Shown: in pieces, positions 37,806-48,478 of the stretch
How positions within the stretch are numbered: the first letter of the stretch is position 1
Layout: each line of letters opens with the position of its first letter
NCBI GenBank assembly: GCA_025093555.1
Contig: JAIWNF010000043.1
Span: forward strand, 372,001 to 436,000
DNA from: Circinella umbellata
Lineage: Eukaryota > Mucoromycota > Mucoromycetes > Mucorales > Lichtheimiaceae
Length of the DNA stretch: 64,000 bases
Reading direction: 5' to 3'
Program-made: the position numbers and the translations under genes
Notes under the pieces: generated by a model
What the model saw: only the letters and a program-made list of their open reading frames with translations
What the model was told of the DNA's origin: nothing
The model's database searches: none

Positions 37806-39884
37806 TTACATTTTCATTTTATTACTACGACCACGTAAACCAAACTTATTTCCAGTTTGAACCATATAATCATATTTATATCTACATGCCCAAGAACTAC
37901 GACCTGTTCCCAATTCTTCAGCTATTTGATCCCAATTGACATGATTAGATGTATCTCTTGTATTTTGTACTAATTCAGCCAATTGCATTTGTTCTTCTTG
38001 TGACCATGGTCCCTGTTTTATACCTGGTTTCAATTTTTGAAACCATCGGGTACGACATTGAGCTGGTGTACGTGTTAATACCAAAGATCCTACATCTTGC
38101 CATAAACTTTCCCCATATTCTTTTACTGCAAATCGAAGTTTTTCATCTTCTTCTGGCGTCCATCTACCCGTATTTTGTCCATATTGATGCCACCATCGCA
38201 TACATTGCCCCGGCGTTCGATTGGGTAGATAGGTTTCTGAAATAGCGGCCCAATTATTACCAAACATATGGACTCCTTCTCGTACTAATTCTTTTTCTTG
38301 TTCATTGAAATTGCCTTCCGTCATAAATTGGTCATTGTATTTTAACTTGTGATTCCATCGATATCTGCATTGGACTGCACTACGTACACCATCATCACTA
38401 ACATTCTTCTTGTGCATTTCTTCTGAAATTTTTCCCCAACGGGTACCATACGTATTAATGAAATCCAATAATTGTTCATCTTCTTCAGGTGTCCAGGGTC
38501 CTCGACGTATTTTAGGTCCTTGTAATTCTAAATATTTGTTTCGACATCGTGTAGCTGATTTTCCAACTTTTACTGCGACTTTACGCCAATGAATTCTTTG
38601 TTTGTTTTCCGTTGTTGATTTTAACATTTCAATATCTGCATCTGTCCAATGACTACGATCTGTTACTATCAATGCACCGGTGGATGGATCTGTATTAAGG
38701 GTATATTGATTATCAATCCAATCTCGCATTTGTACGGCAACACGTCGTTTCCATTCCAATTTTGTTTCATCAGATCGTTGTTTCAAGCTACTTTCAATAC
38801 TATTGTTGTTGTTCGCATCGTTATATTGCATATCAAGTAAAGGTTGCATTTGTTTAATATCATCATAAAACTTGTAACTGCACGCCATACGATCATGTCC
38901 AATGATTTTAGCCACTTGAGCCCAATGACAATCGTGCGCACAGGCCAAGTGCCAAAATAATTTAGTTTCTTTGCGTGACCATTGCCTTTTATTACTCGTG
39001 TGATCATGCTTCACATCCATACGTTTATTATCATTATTTGGATGAAGTATATTATTGGAATTTAAAGAAGGACCAATTTTTTGAATCCATTTGCGTTGAC
39101 AAGCACGTGGTGTACGTCCATCCAATCCTTCTGCGATTTTATTCCAATCCTCACCATACATAATATGTCGACGTAAAAGTAAATCAAGTTCAGATTCTGT
39201 CCAAGCCTCCTTTTTAATCGTTGGATCCAATGCTTCATCGTAACGATCACGAATATTGACACGAAATCGATGAGGCAAATACTGACGACTAATTTTAGCC
39301 CATTGACGACCTAATTCATTATAACCTTGTAATAATAATTGATCTTCTTCCGGTGTCCACGGTAATCGTTTTTTCCTATGCGTTTGTTTATTATCCAAAT
39401 CGAGTGCTTGTTCATAACGTTCGGGTGTACAATGATAATAATAAGCATAACGAATAGAGCGTGGTGAACGTTGAGGTAAATAATCTTTTGCAATTTGACT
39501 CCAATGACTTTCCCCTAATTCTGTCACTGCTTGACGGACGATATCCAGTTCTTGTTTCGAAAATCCACCTCGTCTCATATTGGGTTTCAATACTTCTGTC
39601 CAACGTTGTTCAACAATACTGACAGTACGATGAGGAAGACAATGTTCTACAAGTTCTGTATATTTACGTCCATTTTGAGTAATAAAATCACGAATAAGGG
39701 CATCTTCCCATGGTTCCCAAGGTGATTGTTGTCGATGATTTGAATTTTTGGTAGTTAGATTGTTTTTTTTTATAAAATGAATCGTGGGTGGTGGTAGTAG
39801 TGTTGTTGTTGTAATGCGTATCAATGAACATTTTAAAGTGGCGTGTGTTGGATAGAGTGCATGACGAAATAAATGGCGTAACAT
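37806..39884 (-). CDS. Ten-repeat Myb/SANT DNA-binding protein
   Basis: Intronless 692-residue protein made almost wholly of Myb-type helix-turn-helix repeats. I count about ten, each with the spaced Trp pattern, from WEPWEDALIRDFI (about residue 54) through WTPEEDQLLLQGY, WTESELDLLLRRH, WSRKETKLFWHLA, WTDADIEMLKSTT, WTPEEDEQLLDFI, FNEQEKELVREGV and WTPEEDEKLRFAV to WSQEEQMQLAELV. Repeat junctions of the type RTPAQCRTRWFQKLKPG recall SNAPC4 and other multi-Myb regulators. The first 45 residues (MLRHLFRHALYPTHATLKCS...) are rich in Arg, His, Leu and Thr and nearly free of acidic residues, which is like a mitochondrial presequence; a downstream start would remove this. Target and role are unknown. 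Lack of introns is unusual here and could reflect retroposition. Confidence 0.85.
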   Translation of the reverse strand: MLRHLFRHALYPTHATLKCSLIRITTTTLLPPPTIHFIKKNNLTTKNSNHRQQSPWEPWEDALIRDFITQNGRKYTELVEHCLPHRTVSIVEQRWTEVLKPNMRRGGFSKQELDIVRQAVTELGESHWSQIAKDYLPQRSPRSIRYAYYYHCTPERYEQALDLDNKQTHRKKRLPWTPEEDQLLLQGYNELGRQWAKISRQYLPHRFRVNIRDRYDEALDPTIKKEAWTESELDLLLRRHIMYGEDWNKIAEGLDGRTPRACQRKWIQKIGPSLNSNNILHPNNDNKRMDVKHDHTSNKRQWSRKETKLFWHLACAHDCHWAQVAKIIGHDRMACSYKFYDDIKQMQPLLDMQYNDANNNNSIESSLKQRSDETKLEWKRRVAVQMRDWIDNQYTLNTDPSTGALIVTDRSHWTDADIEMLKSTTENKQRIHWRKVAVKVGKSATRCRNKYLELQGPKIRRGPWTPEEDEQLLDFINTYGTRWGKISEEMHKKNVSDDGVRSAVQCRYRWNHKLKYNDQFMTEGNFNEQEKELVREGVHMFGNNWAAISETYLPNRTPGQCMRWWHQYGQNTGRWTPEEDEKLRFAVKEYGESLWQDVGSLVLTRTPAQCRTRWFQKLKPGIKQGPWSQEEQMQLAELVQNTRDTSNHVNWDQIAEELGTGRSSWACRYKYDYMVQTGNKFGLRGRSNKMKM

Positions 39885-40400
39885 TGAAATGTTTTTATTT
39901 TCTCGAAAAAATTAAAAATAAAATTCGGGTTGACGGGAAATAGAAATTTTTAGCGACAACAAAATCATGCAATCGTTATCAAGGAGAGGTCGAGCGGGGG
40001 GGGGGTCACAAGATTAAAATAAATTTTATGTAGTACCAAAAAAAAGAAAATGAATCATCACCCTACGTACACAAGTGAGTACGTAGCATTATTTCCAAAA
40101 AAAAAAAAAAGATGGTGTAGTTCACATCTTTCATTTAATAGATGAAGCTACTTGATTAAGTGAGTTTAATAAAAAGAACACTTTCTTAACCTTACTATTA
40201 CATATTTATAGTAAAAATATACATACATATGATAGATTTGCACAGTATTTAATAATAAATCAATACATCAGAAAAAAAGGAAAAAAAAAACATATAACGA
40301 AAAGGGGCTATGTATAAAAAAAAAAGTTGGATAAAAAATCATGGAAAGATGAAAAGGGCTACAAAGGGAATCATGGATTGAAAAGAAAGATAATATGTTT
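39885..40400. other. Intergenic between Myb and bHLH genes
   Basis: Upstream region of the Myb gene and 3' flank of the bHLH gene. It holds a G-run (39997-40006), a TACGTA-containing tract (40065-40085) and AT-rich sequence. No gene seen. Confidence 0.5.
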
Positions 40401-41572
40401 TTAAACTTGATTTGAATCTTCAATATGTAATTTTCCAAATTGTTGTTGAAACTGTAATGATCCAATACGTTCATGTCTTGAAGCACGTTGAGTTGTATTA
40501 TTATTATTATTATTATTATGATCTTCTAATTTTATATGATTTTCTTGTTGCTTTGCTGTTTCAATTAATCGTTCCAATTCTTGTACTCGATCTTTATAGG
40601 TTGATAATGTATCTTTCAATTCTCTTATATGATCCACAGATAATTTTAAAATTGTACCCTTATTAATTGCTTTAATATTATTAGGTCCTCCTTGATTATT
40701 TGTTGAAACAGACATGACATTGGATGTAGTAGGTGCATTTTCTAATAAATGATCAGGTAAAAGTGTGGATAATTCTATATTTATATAGTTTGGATTAGTT
40801 AGTTTATTTCAATAATTCTTTTATGAAACGTAATCCTCCCTCCCCTTCACTCTCCCATTTCGCCTTTCTTATGTACCATGAATTCGTTCATTAATATTAT
40901 CCCTTCGTCTTCTTTCTACTGCATTATGAGATTCACGCCTTCGTCTCCGTTTTTCAAACATTTCCTGTAAACTTTTTTTGAGAAACAAATTAATAAGAAG
41001 GGAGATATTATAGAAGGTAAAGGAACCCTCATCCACATATTCAAACAACAAGAACAATAACGAACATCTTTACAATTAAAATTGTTGTCCATTTTTATAT
41101 TTAATACTTACTTTCTTTGTTGAAGTTCCTCATCTTCACCTGCACCACCTTGACCAACGCCATAAGTAGCTCCATCCAAATGTCCTGTTGAAGTAGAGGG
41201 TGATACTATTAAATCTCTTGCACCAAATATAGGTGATTGACCAAAGGATGATCCATTGGAATCTAAACTAGTACCGAACCAGTGTTGTGCGTTTGGGTCA
41301 GCAAAAGAGATAGGTCGACCCCCATTGGCTGCTGCTGCCACTGCTGCGGTCATATTATTAGGTGGACTAATAGCAATGGAAGCAGCACCAAAACTACCTT
41401 GACGTTGATGTAATTGGTAACTATTACTTGTCGAAGGATTAAATACACTTCTTTGTTGATTACGCACAGGGACAGCGCCCACTGTAGTATGAGGTGTACC
41501 TCCCATGGAAGCAAGTCCAGTTTGTGAAAATTGTTCGTCAAATTCTTGTTGTGTTGGTGAATACATTGACAT
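40401..41572 (-). CDS. bHLH transcription factor
   Basis: Three exons (41572-41112, 40971-40877, 40774-40401) give 309 residues. A Ser/Gln/Gly-rich N-terminal half (MSMYSPTQQEFDEQF) is followed by a basic region and helix 1, KRRRRRESHNAVERRRRDNI (about 161-180) continuing NERIHELSTLLPDHLL, then a long loop (NAPTTSNVMSVSTNNQGGPN) and helix 2 GTILKLSVDHIRELKDTL with a following coiled helix. The His-Glu-Arg pattern in HNAVERRRR predicts binding to E-boxes of CACGTG type, as for Rtg3, Cbf1 or USF/MITF-like factors. The exon 1/2 junction uses the acceptor before TTTACAG, which restores frame and gives QQRNLQEMFEKRRRRR. A poly-Asn run near the C-terminus is low complexity. Which pathway it controls is not visible. 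Confidence 0.92.
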
Positions 41573-41641
41573 GACGTTTTTAAATTATATATTTATATAT
41601 TAATATATATGAAAAAGAAAAATAAAGAGAGCGAAAGCGAA

Positions 41642-41684
<43 letters not shown>

Positions 41685-44600
41685 TTTGAGAGAAGAGAAA
41701 AAGAAAAAGAAAGTAAAAAAAAAAAAGTAGTTTATGTGAGTCTTGTACAGAAAAAGCCCAACAAAAAACGGGCTGTTTTGGTGACCAAAAGGAAGGTTTT
41801 CGGGTTGGTAACACAAAAGATCGGTCATGTGGTTTGATATACTTTTTTATATTTTGTTATTAAAGGGGATGCCAATATAGTTTTTGAAAAAAAAAATAGA
41901 TGATCGTTTAATAAGAATACTAACAAAGTTTCTTTATTGATTCGAATAGTATCGATTCTTTTTTATAACAAAAAGTTTCTTGTACGTACGTACAAGATCA
42001 TTCAAAGTATTTTTCCTGGAAATAAAAAATCTCATGTTTTAAAAATGAAAAGAAGTATAGGTAGGTATTATAGATAAATCGTACGTAGATAAAAAATACA
42101 TAATCCATATATTCTATCCATAATATTATAATAGATACGTAACAAGCCAATGTATTTATAAATGATAATGTTTCAATTATTATGAAATTTGTTTAAATTG
42201 TACATTACAAACAACAAAACTATCATTCATTTCTTTTACACATCTACTAAAAAGCATAAAAGTAAAGCTAATCACTCTACTAATAACTATTAACTCTTAT
42301 ATAAAATGATATATATATATATATTTAACATAAAAAAAAAGAGGACGATGGATGGTATCAGCATAAAAGGTAACACAATGAAAATCAACCCTTTTTGTAC
42401 AACGATTGAAAACTATTATGCTATTATTCGGAGTTACTATAAACCAAACTCAACCCACCCCCTTTTATTTTTTAAGGGTTCTCTCTCTCTTTCTCTCTCT
42501 TTTATATTATGTATATGATTAATGAAAAGATTAAAGAGGGAGTGGGGGGCACAGGCCACATTCGTTTCCCTTGTTCCGAATATTCACACTCTTTAACCAA
42601 TAAAGGATATTAGAGAAAAAGAGAAAAAAAGGTTCATGATAAATGGAATATATAATAATAATTGTTCATCTTACCCCTGATTTCTTTAAAACCAAATTTA
42701 GTTTGATGTTGTTGTTGTTATTATTATTGCATCACACTCACTAAAACATAAGCCCCCCCTCCCCATCAAACTTACACATTAATGCATAAAAATGTGAAAC
42801 GTTATTCGGGCACAGTTAAGTTTATTAGAAAAAAAAATATGCACGCATGGAAACCAACTTCAAGTTCCGTTTCTGAAAATAACACCCTTTTGTTTTTTTT
42901 TAAGTTTAGTTAACAAATCCCCAATCGATTCACTCACTATAAATTTATATGAATTGTGGTAAGTAATCTTCTCAAGTCAACGAACTGTTTTTTTTCTGCA
43001 CAAATGCATGCTTCCGTATTAAATAACAGTAGTAGCAACAGTATTTACTATTGTGACTAAATCATCTTCTCATAAACAGTGGTATGTATCTCTCTTTTTA
43101 CAGAACTATATTTTATAGTCAGCTCAACACTATAAAACCTGTGCTGCGGGCCCAAACTCTTCTGGTTTTTTTTTTTTGACTTTATAAATAAAATCTCAAG
43201 GAATGCCATAAAGATATTTTTCACATTTATGGCCATAAACAAAAAGGCATTTGAATAACAAGGTGTTAATGAATGCAAACGGACGAAAATTCAAGAAAAG
43301 AGAAATGAGTAAATGATCTAAAAGTCGTGTTGAACAAGAAGATGCTCAATGGACTGAGAGAAAAAGAATCGTTTGATAACACATTTTCCTAAAGAGTACA
43401 AAGTAAAATAGGACACCTTACAACACTAAAATTACATATAGAAATAACAAGAATTTCTCAAGTTTAGATATAATTAGTTAATTTAATGCGTTGTTTTTAT
43501 TTTTATAGTTTATCAATGCTAGTACTTTGATAGGCATGACTCGATTTTTTGAGACTACTGACAGGATCAACCAGTGTGTTGATACTATGTCCTATAAAAC
43601 AGACTCCCAAAATTCGATCCGTTTTAAAAAATGGAAATCAGGCAGATTCAGGTCTATGAAAAGAACTTTAAAAAAGGGGTTTGGTTCTTCCGAAAGTCAA
43701 CCAAAACTCATGAATAGTGTGGGGATGACGTCTACGGATACAAAAAAAAAGAACGTACCCTCATCGACTCATCTGGGTAAGAATATCCTCATTATGTTGG
43801 AAATATTTAAATGCTCATTATTTTTTTTTAATGATAGACTCGATGATGGAATCCATACCGATGGGGATACACTGAAGCTCTTAGAATACGCAGTCAAATG
43901 TTGACAAGCCGATAAAGAGTCATACCACTCTCCTAAAAATACAATATATACCCATCACTACAGCACTTCTTCTTTTTCGCTTTGTATATAACGTTTCTCT
44001 CCCCTGGGCATTTTTTTTCACATTGGATATCTACAGAAGCTTTGACAGTTGAAGAGACAAAAGATTTTATCTCAGCTCATTTTCGATCAAATGGAGAGGG
44101 GGGGGGGAAGCTGTAGAAACTGAGGATGGTTCCATTGGAGTTAACTGGGATTTTTGCTGTTTATTGCATCATTAGAAGATCCTCGCGATTCGGTTCAGTT
44201 CGGTTCGGTTCTTTAAGAGAATTGAGAAACCAACAGTATCATATTTACTTTTTTTTTATGTTTTTAAAAAAGAAACAGAAATACAAAATATTAGAAAACA
44301 GCATGTAAACGTTTTAATATGCATCTAAACAAAAAGTACAAAAGACTTCTTTCAAACTATTTACCTACGCATTATAAGAAAGATTCTTTTCCTAAATAGA
44401 AGATCAGTACGTATACGTATACATTTCTATCGAAACAAAAATAGTAGCACTGGTTATTAAATATCCCAAGTTGATTACAGAATTTTTTAAAAAAAAAATG
44501 GTTACTACGTATCAGTGTATCCATTATGGGATATACTTCTAGCTTGGTTTTTATTATTATACCTTAATCATTATTAATAAAATACATATACTTCTGTTCT

Positions 44601-46025
44601 TTAAACAGTTTACGCTAACTCATACAAAAAAAAAAAAATTCCCCATCCTCTTTATCCTTGTCTTTCTTCACATTAGAACCGTTTTAACTTTTTTCGGTTA
44701 GTTCCGGTTCAATTCCGACTCATTGGTTCTCACGACGATCTCTATATGCATCATGCAGCACAAAAGGAAGAAAAACGATTGTCACTGTACATATTTTCCA
44801 AATCGTTTTAATCTGAGAAATGTCCTTTTGGACAATAAAAAGATGAATTTACACTTTGTTGCAATATGGATTTCATTTTTGTTTCTACCGTTGGAGGGCA
44901 TGATACTTTATTTTATATCTGAGATGAATAAAATAAATGTCCCGTTATATTTGTATAAATCAACTTGTTTATACAATTAAACTTTTCAGAAAGTAAATTT
45001 TTCCGTCCCTGTAATTAATTAATAATAATAAGCCGATTCTTTGTCTTTTGCACTCTATTGGATCGTTTATTTATTCGGCCCTGGTGATAATTTATTTATG
45101 CGGCTTATTATCGAAATAACGAAAGGGAAAATGGTCATCAGAAGGCACTATGAAATTAATTTTGCTTTATCGAAAAAAGAAAGAAATTCTTACACTACAC
45201 AAAAATACTCTACTTTTTATCTATTCTACGTATCAAAAATAATAATAATATATTTGACCTGTTAATATTTAGAATGTGTCAATTCCATGACGAATACTTG
45301 CCTAATTTTGACTTGAAGTGCGGGGTTACAGACACATATTACTATATCGGGGAATATGCAAGTTGGAATTTCTATGATCACTTTTGACAATGGGATTGAC
45401 GTTTGGTAATACGGAACCTGCATCTTGAGTATTTTGATATGTCATTCATGTTTATGAGTCATTCACCAGCATATTACTTCCTTTGAACATATGGCTGGTA
45501 TAACAAAAAAGATGTTCATGAGTCATAATATAATGGGCCGAAAAAAAATCATAGTTAAATGGTTTTTATACAGTTAGGGACTATTTTTGAAAAAATGGGT
45601 TGTTATGGTAATTTGCCATGAGATGATAAGTTACAACAGCTATTAGTAAGAGATTTATATAAAACTTTATTTTTTTTTTTCATTTTTGAAAATATAAAAC
45701 AGAATTACATAGTATGTAAATATATAGGCCACGATGCACAAGAAATTTTGAATGTATTATATCAGAAATGTTGCATTTATTTTTATAGCATGCTATATAT
45801 TTATACTTTCTAAATACCTTAAAGAAGCAGGAAGAGTAGGTGTTTCTTTTTTTTACATGTGATATATGAAGATGATGGACGCCTAAAGGAAAGAAAGAGA
45901 GTTACACCACGTTTTTTCCCCTCCCCTATAAAACTCAGTTTCTTTTTTAAACATATTTTTTTCTTCTTCCTTTTTAGTTTATTCAGTAACTTAATATACA
46001 TTACCTAGAAGCAACCGATACACTA
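41573..46025. other. 4.4-kb gene-poor region
   Basis: Begins with a GA repeat (about 41636-41680) in the bHLH leader. A perfect 20-bp palindrome lies at 41978-41997. A candidate decayed or small spliced gene occupies about 43315-44190 (separate entry). A cluster of CGGTT-type short repeats is seen at 44188-44215 and again at 44690-44720. The rest is AT-rich with no family match or RNA gene. Confidence 0.5.
43315..44190 (+). pseudogene. Unrecognised, probably decayed multi-exon gene
   Basis: Several plus-strand pieces read like protein with intron-like joints. One piece, SRVEQEDAQWTERKRIV, lies near 43325-43376. An exon begins after TTTATAG at 43509 (FINASTLIGMTRFFETTDR) and runs to THL at about 43776, followed by a GTAAGA donor and a GATAG acceptor 60 nt on. 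Past a TCTACAG acceptor (about 44035), EALTVEETKDFISAHFRSNG runs into a G8 homopolymer. Shifting frame there gives EAVETEDGSIGVNWDF and a stop. Joined strictly, the exons do not stay in one frame, so decay or homopolymer length errors must be assumed. I do not recognise the family. Confidence 0.35.
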
Positions 46026-47538
46026 ATGTGGTGGACAAAACATTTCCAAATTTCTAACATTCCGGATCTTTCTGGTAAAATTGCCATCATTACTGGTAGT
46101 AATACTGGCATTGGCAAACTATGCGCTACTGAAATGGCACGAAAAAATTGTGAAATGTAATTCTCAAACCAATCCTGATAAAAAAAAAAGAAAAAAGAAA
46201 TACTGAACATACCGTGTTGACGTCATAGTATACATGATTACTAATCCTCCCTGAAAATCATGTTACATATATCTATATATATATATATATTTATTATAGT
46301 ATTGTGGCTAGTCGTAGTGAAGATAAAGGTCAAGCAGCTGTTGCTGATATCAAATCAGCTACTGGCAATCAAAAGGTTGAATATATTAAATTGGATTTAA
46401 TGTCACTTAAATCTGTCAAAGCATTTGCTGACCAATTCAAATCCAAGTATGATAAGTTGGATATCTTGTTAAATAATGCTGGTGTCATGTCGTGTCCATA
46501 TGGACTTAGTGAGGATGGTAAATGGATGGGAATTATTATGATGTGTAAATACTTGCTTGAAAATAATATTATCTTTGTATTGACATGACTCGTTTGTTTA
46601 GGTATCGAGACACAATTTGCCACTAACCATATGGGCCATTACTACTTGACTATGCAATTACTTCCTATTTTAATTAAATCTGGCCCGAGTCGTATTGTGA
46701 ACGTTAGTTCTATGGCACATTTATTCACAACTGTTTCTGTACCCAAGTTCGAACAAGTTAGTCGAAAGAAAGGATATAATGCTACAATACAATATGGTTT
46801 TACAAAGGTACCATGCTATTTATATATTTTTGAAGCAAAAGTTGTGAACAAAAAAAAAAGATTATAGAAAATTAGTTGAAGTTCATTATACTAATGGTTA
46901 TAATGTATCCTTACGTATTAGGCTTGCAATATTCTATTTTCTCGAGAATTAACCAGACGTTTAGAATCCAAAGGAATCAGCAATGTAATATAATAATACT
47001 ACTCTATTACAAAACAAACGAAAGAAAAAAGAAAGACTAATCGACTGACTTAAAAATAAACAACATAATATCTAGGTTTATGTCAACTGCAACCATCCTG
47101 GTATTGTGAGTAGTGAACTTTCCAGACACGTTGTTCAACAAGATACTATCCTAGATAGTTTATATAATAACTATTTTGCTATTTCTACTGAAAATGGTTC
47201 ATTAACTCAATTATATTTGGCAACAAGTCCTGAAGTTGAAAGTAAAAACATCAAAGGACAGTATTATGTAAGTAACTTGTATTTTCGTCATCCTAGATAA
47301 TAAAATCGGATAAAGGGGACCCTATGTATGCAAGTATATGTAGTATGATAAGTGAAAATATTGACAACCCATCTTTTTTTTTTTTTTTTTTTTGGCATTT
47401 TTCATTTAGGTTCCTTATGCTAGACCAGGATGGAGCGCTCCTTATACAACATCTGAAAAGAATGCTATTGATCTTTGGGAATTTACTGAAAATCTTTTGA
47501 AGGAAAAGATACCTGATTACCAGGGTTCTCCCATCTAA
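46026..47538 (+). CDS. Short-chain dehydrogenase/reductase (retinol dehydrogenase-like)
   Basis: NAD(P)-dependent oxidoreductase of the classical SDR fold, close to the RDH/WW-domain-oxidoreductase group. Six exons (46026-46156, 46300-46517, 46602-46807, 46922-46984, 47076-47267, 47410-47538) give 312 residues; phases agree. The start is MWWTKHFQISNIPDLSGK. The cofactor motif TGxxxGIG is TGSNTGIG (23-30), the structural motif is LLNNAGVM, and the catalytic serine is in IVNVSSM. The active-site Tyr and Lys are in YGFTK (181-185), where the usual Ser before Lys is Thr. VNCNHPGIVSSEL matches the family's cofactor-side PG motif. No TM or signal sequence is evident. The substrate is probably a lipid-like alcohol or ketone, by family only. 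Convergent with the coiled-coil gene. Confidence 0.93.
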
Positions 47539-48478
47539 CTTATGTATCTACTCTATTTTAGTTTTTTTGATTGTATTTATATATCCTTTTATTCAACAAG
47601 TATGATTTATGTATATGATGTATTGTTGACTTTTTTTTTTCATAATGCAAGTAGTAAACACTGCTTAATATACTGTATATTATACATTTACTTTCTTTTT
47701 TTTCACTCTATTTATTTATTACGTATTTAATACTATTTTTGATTGACATTTGAACCATATTAGTTATTTTATATATTTAGCAGTATTTTTGTGTTTATAC
47801 ATACTTATGAAATATTGTTTAACAATCTTTATGTACATGTACGTACGTAATGTATTTCATACGGTCAAAAACATTTGTATGTACCACTACGTAAGCTCTT
47901 AAACTATATTAAATTTTCGCGGATCCTATTTTATCGTTTTTTTGTTTCACCAGAACTATGTCAAAAAGACGATAACTTGATATAGCCAGATTATAAATTT
48001 CGTACCATCGACAAATGGCGACTTTCAAAAGTATCTAGGTCGATTCGGAATGATAAGACTTACTGTTAACATCATAGAGTATGTTAGACCCTTTCGGGAG
48101 CTTTGAATATTTTGTAAGATTGAGACTAAATGCCATGAGACATATCTCGATTTTTTTAACGTTGTGTGAGAATGATTGTTATATATTCCATTTTAATACG
48201 TATATTTATATAAACAAAAAGGATAAAACAATATTTATTTTTTAAGAATATATTGGTGAAAGAGGTAGTAAAATTTTAATAGTAATAATGAAATAATGAT
48301 TAGATATAATATTTACATGATAAAAAAAATAACTATTCAATGAAAAAAAAAGAAGAGATTATGCATATGTAAACCAAAAAAAAAAGCATGAAGTGGGGGG
48401 GGGTATATAAATTGATGACAATACGTAGTGTATATGGGTTTCAAAACTAAAGATGAAATAAGTAGCAATAGTACCAAC
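47539..48478. other. Convergent intergenic region SDR/coiled-coil
   Basis: AT-rich 3' flanks of two convergent genes. A GTACATGTACGTACGTAA tract (47832-47850) is partly palindromic, and a G8 run occurs near 48396-48403. No gene seen. Confidence 0.5.

Noticed and set aside
41580..41828. Minus-strand frames with Ser-Leu repeats
   Set aside because: They are translations of the GA/CT microsatellite in the bHLH leader, not protein-like sequence.
44690..44730. CCGGTTCAATTCCGAC looks like a tRNA T-loop
   Set aside because: The flanking five bases do not pair as a T-stem, and no D-arm or acceptor stem was found upstream.
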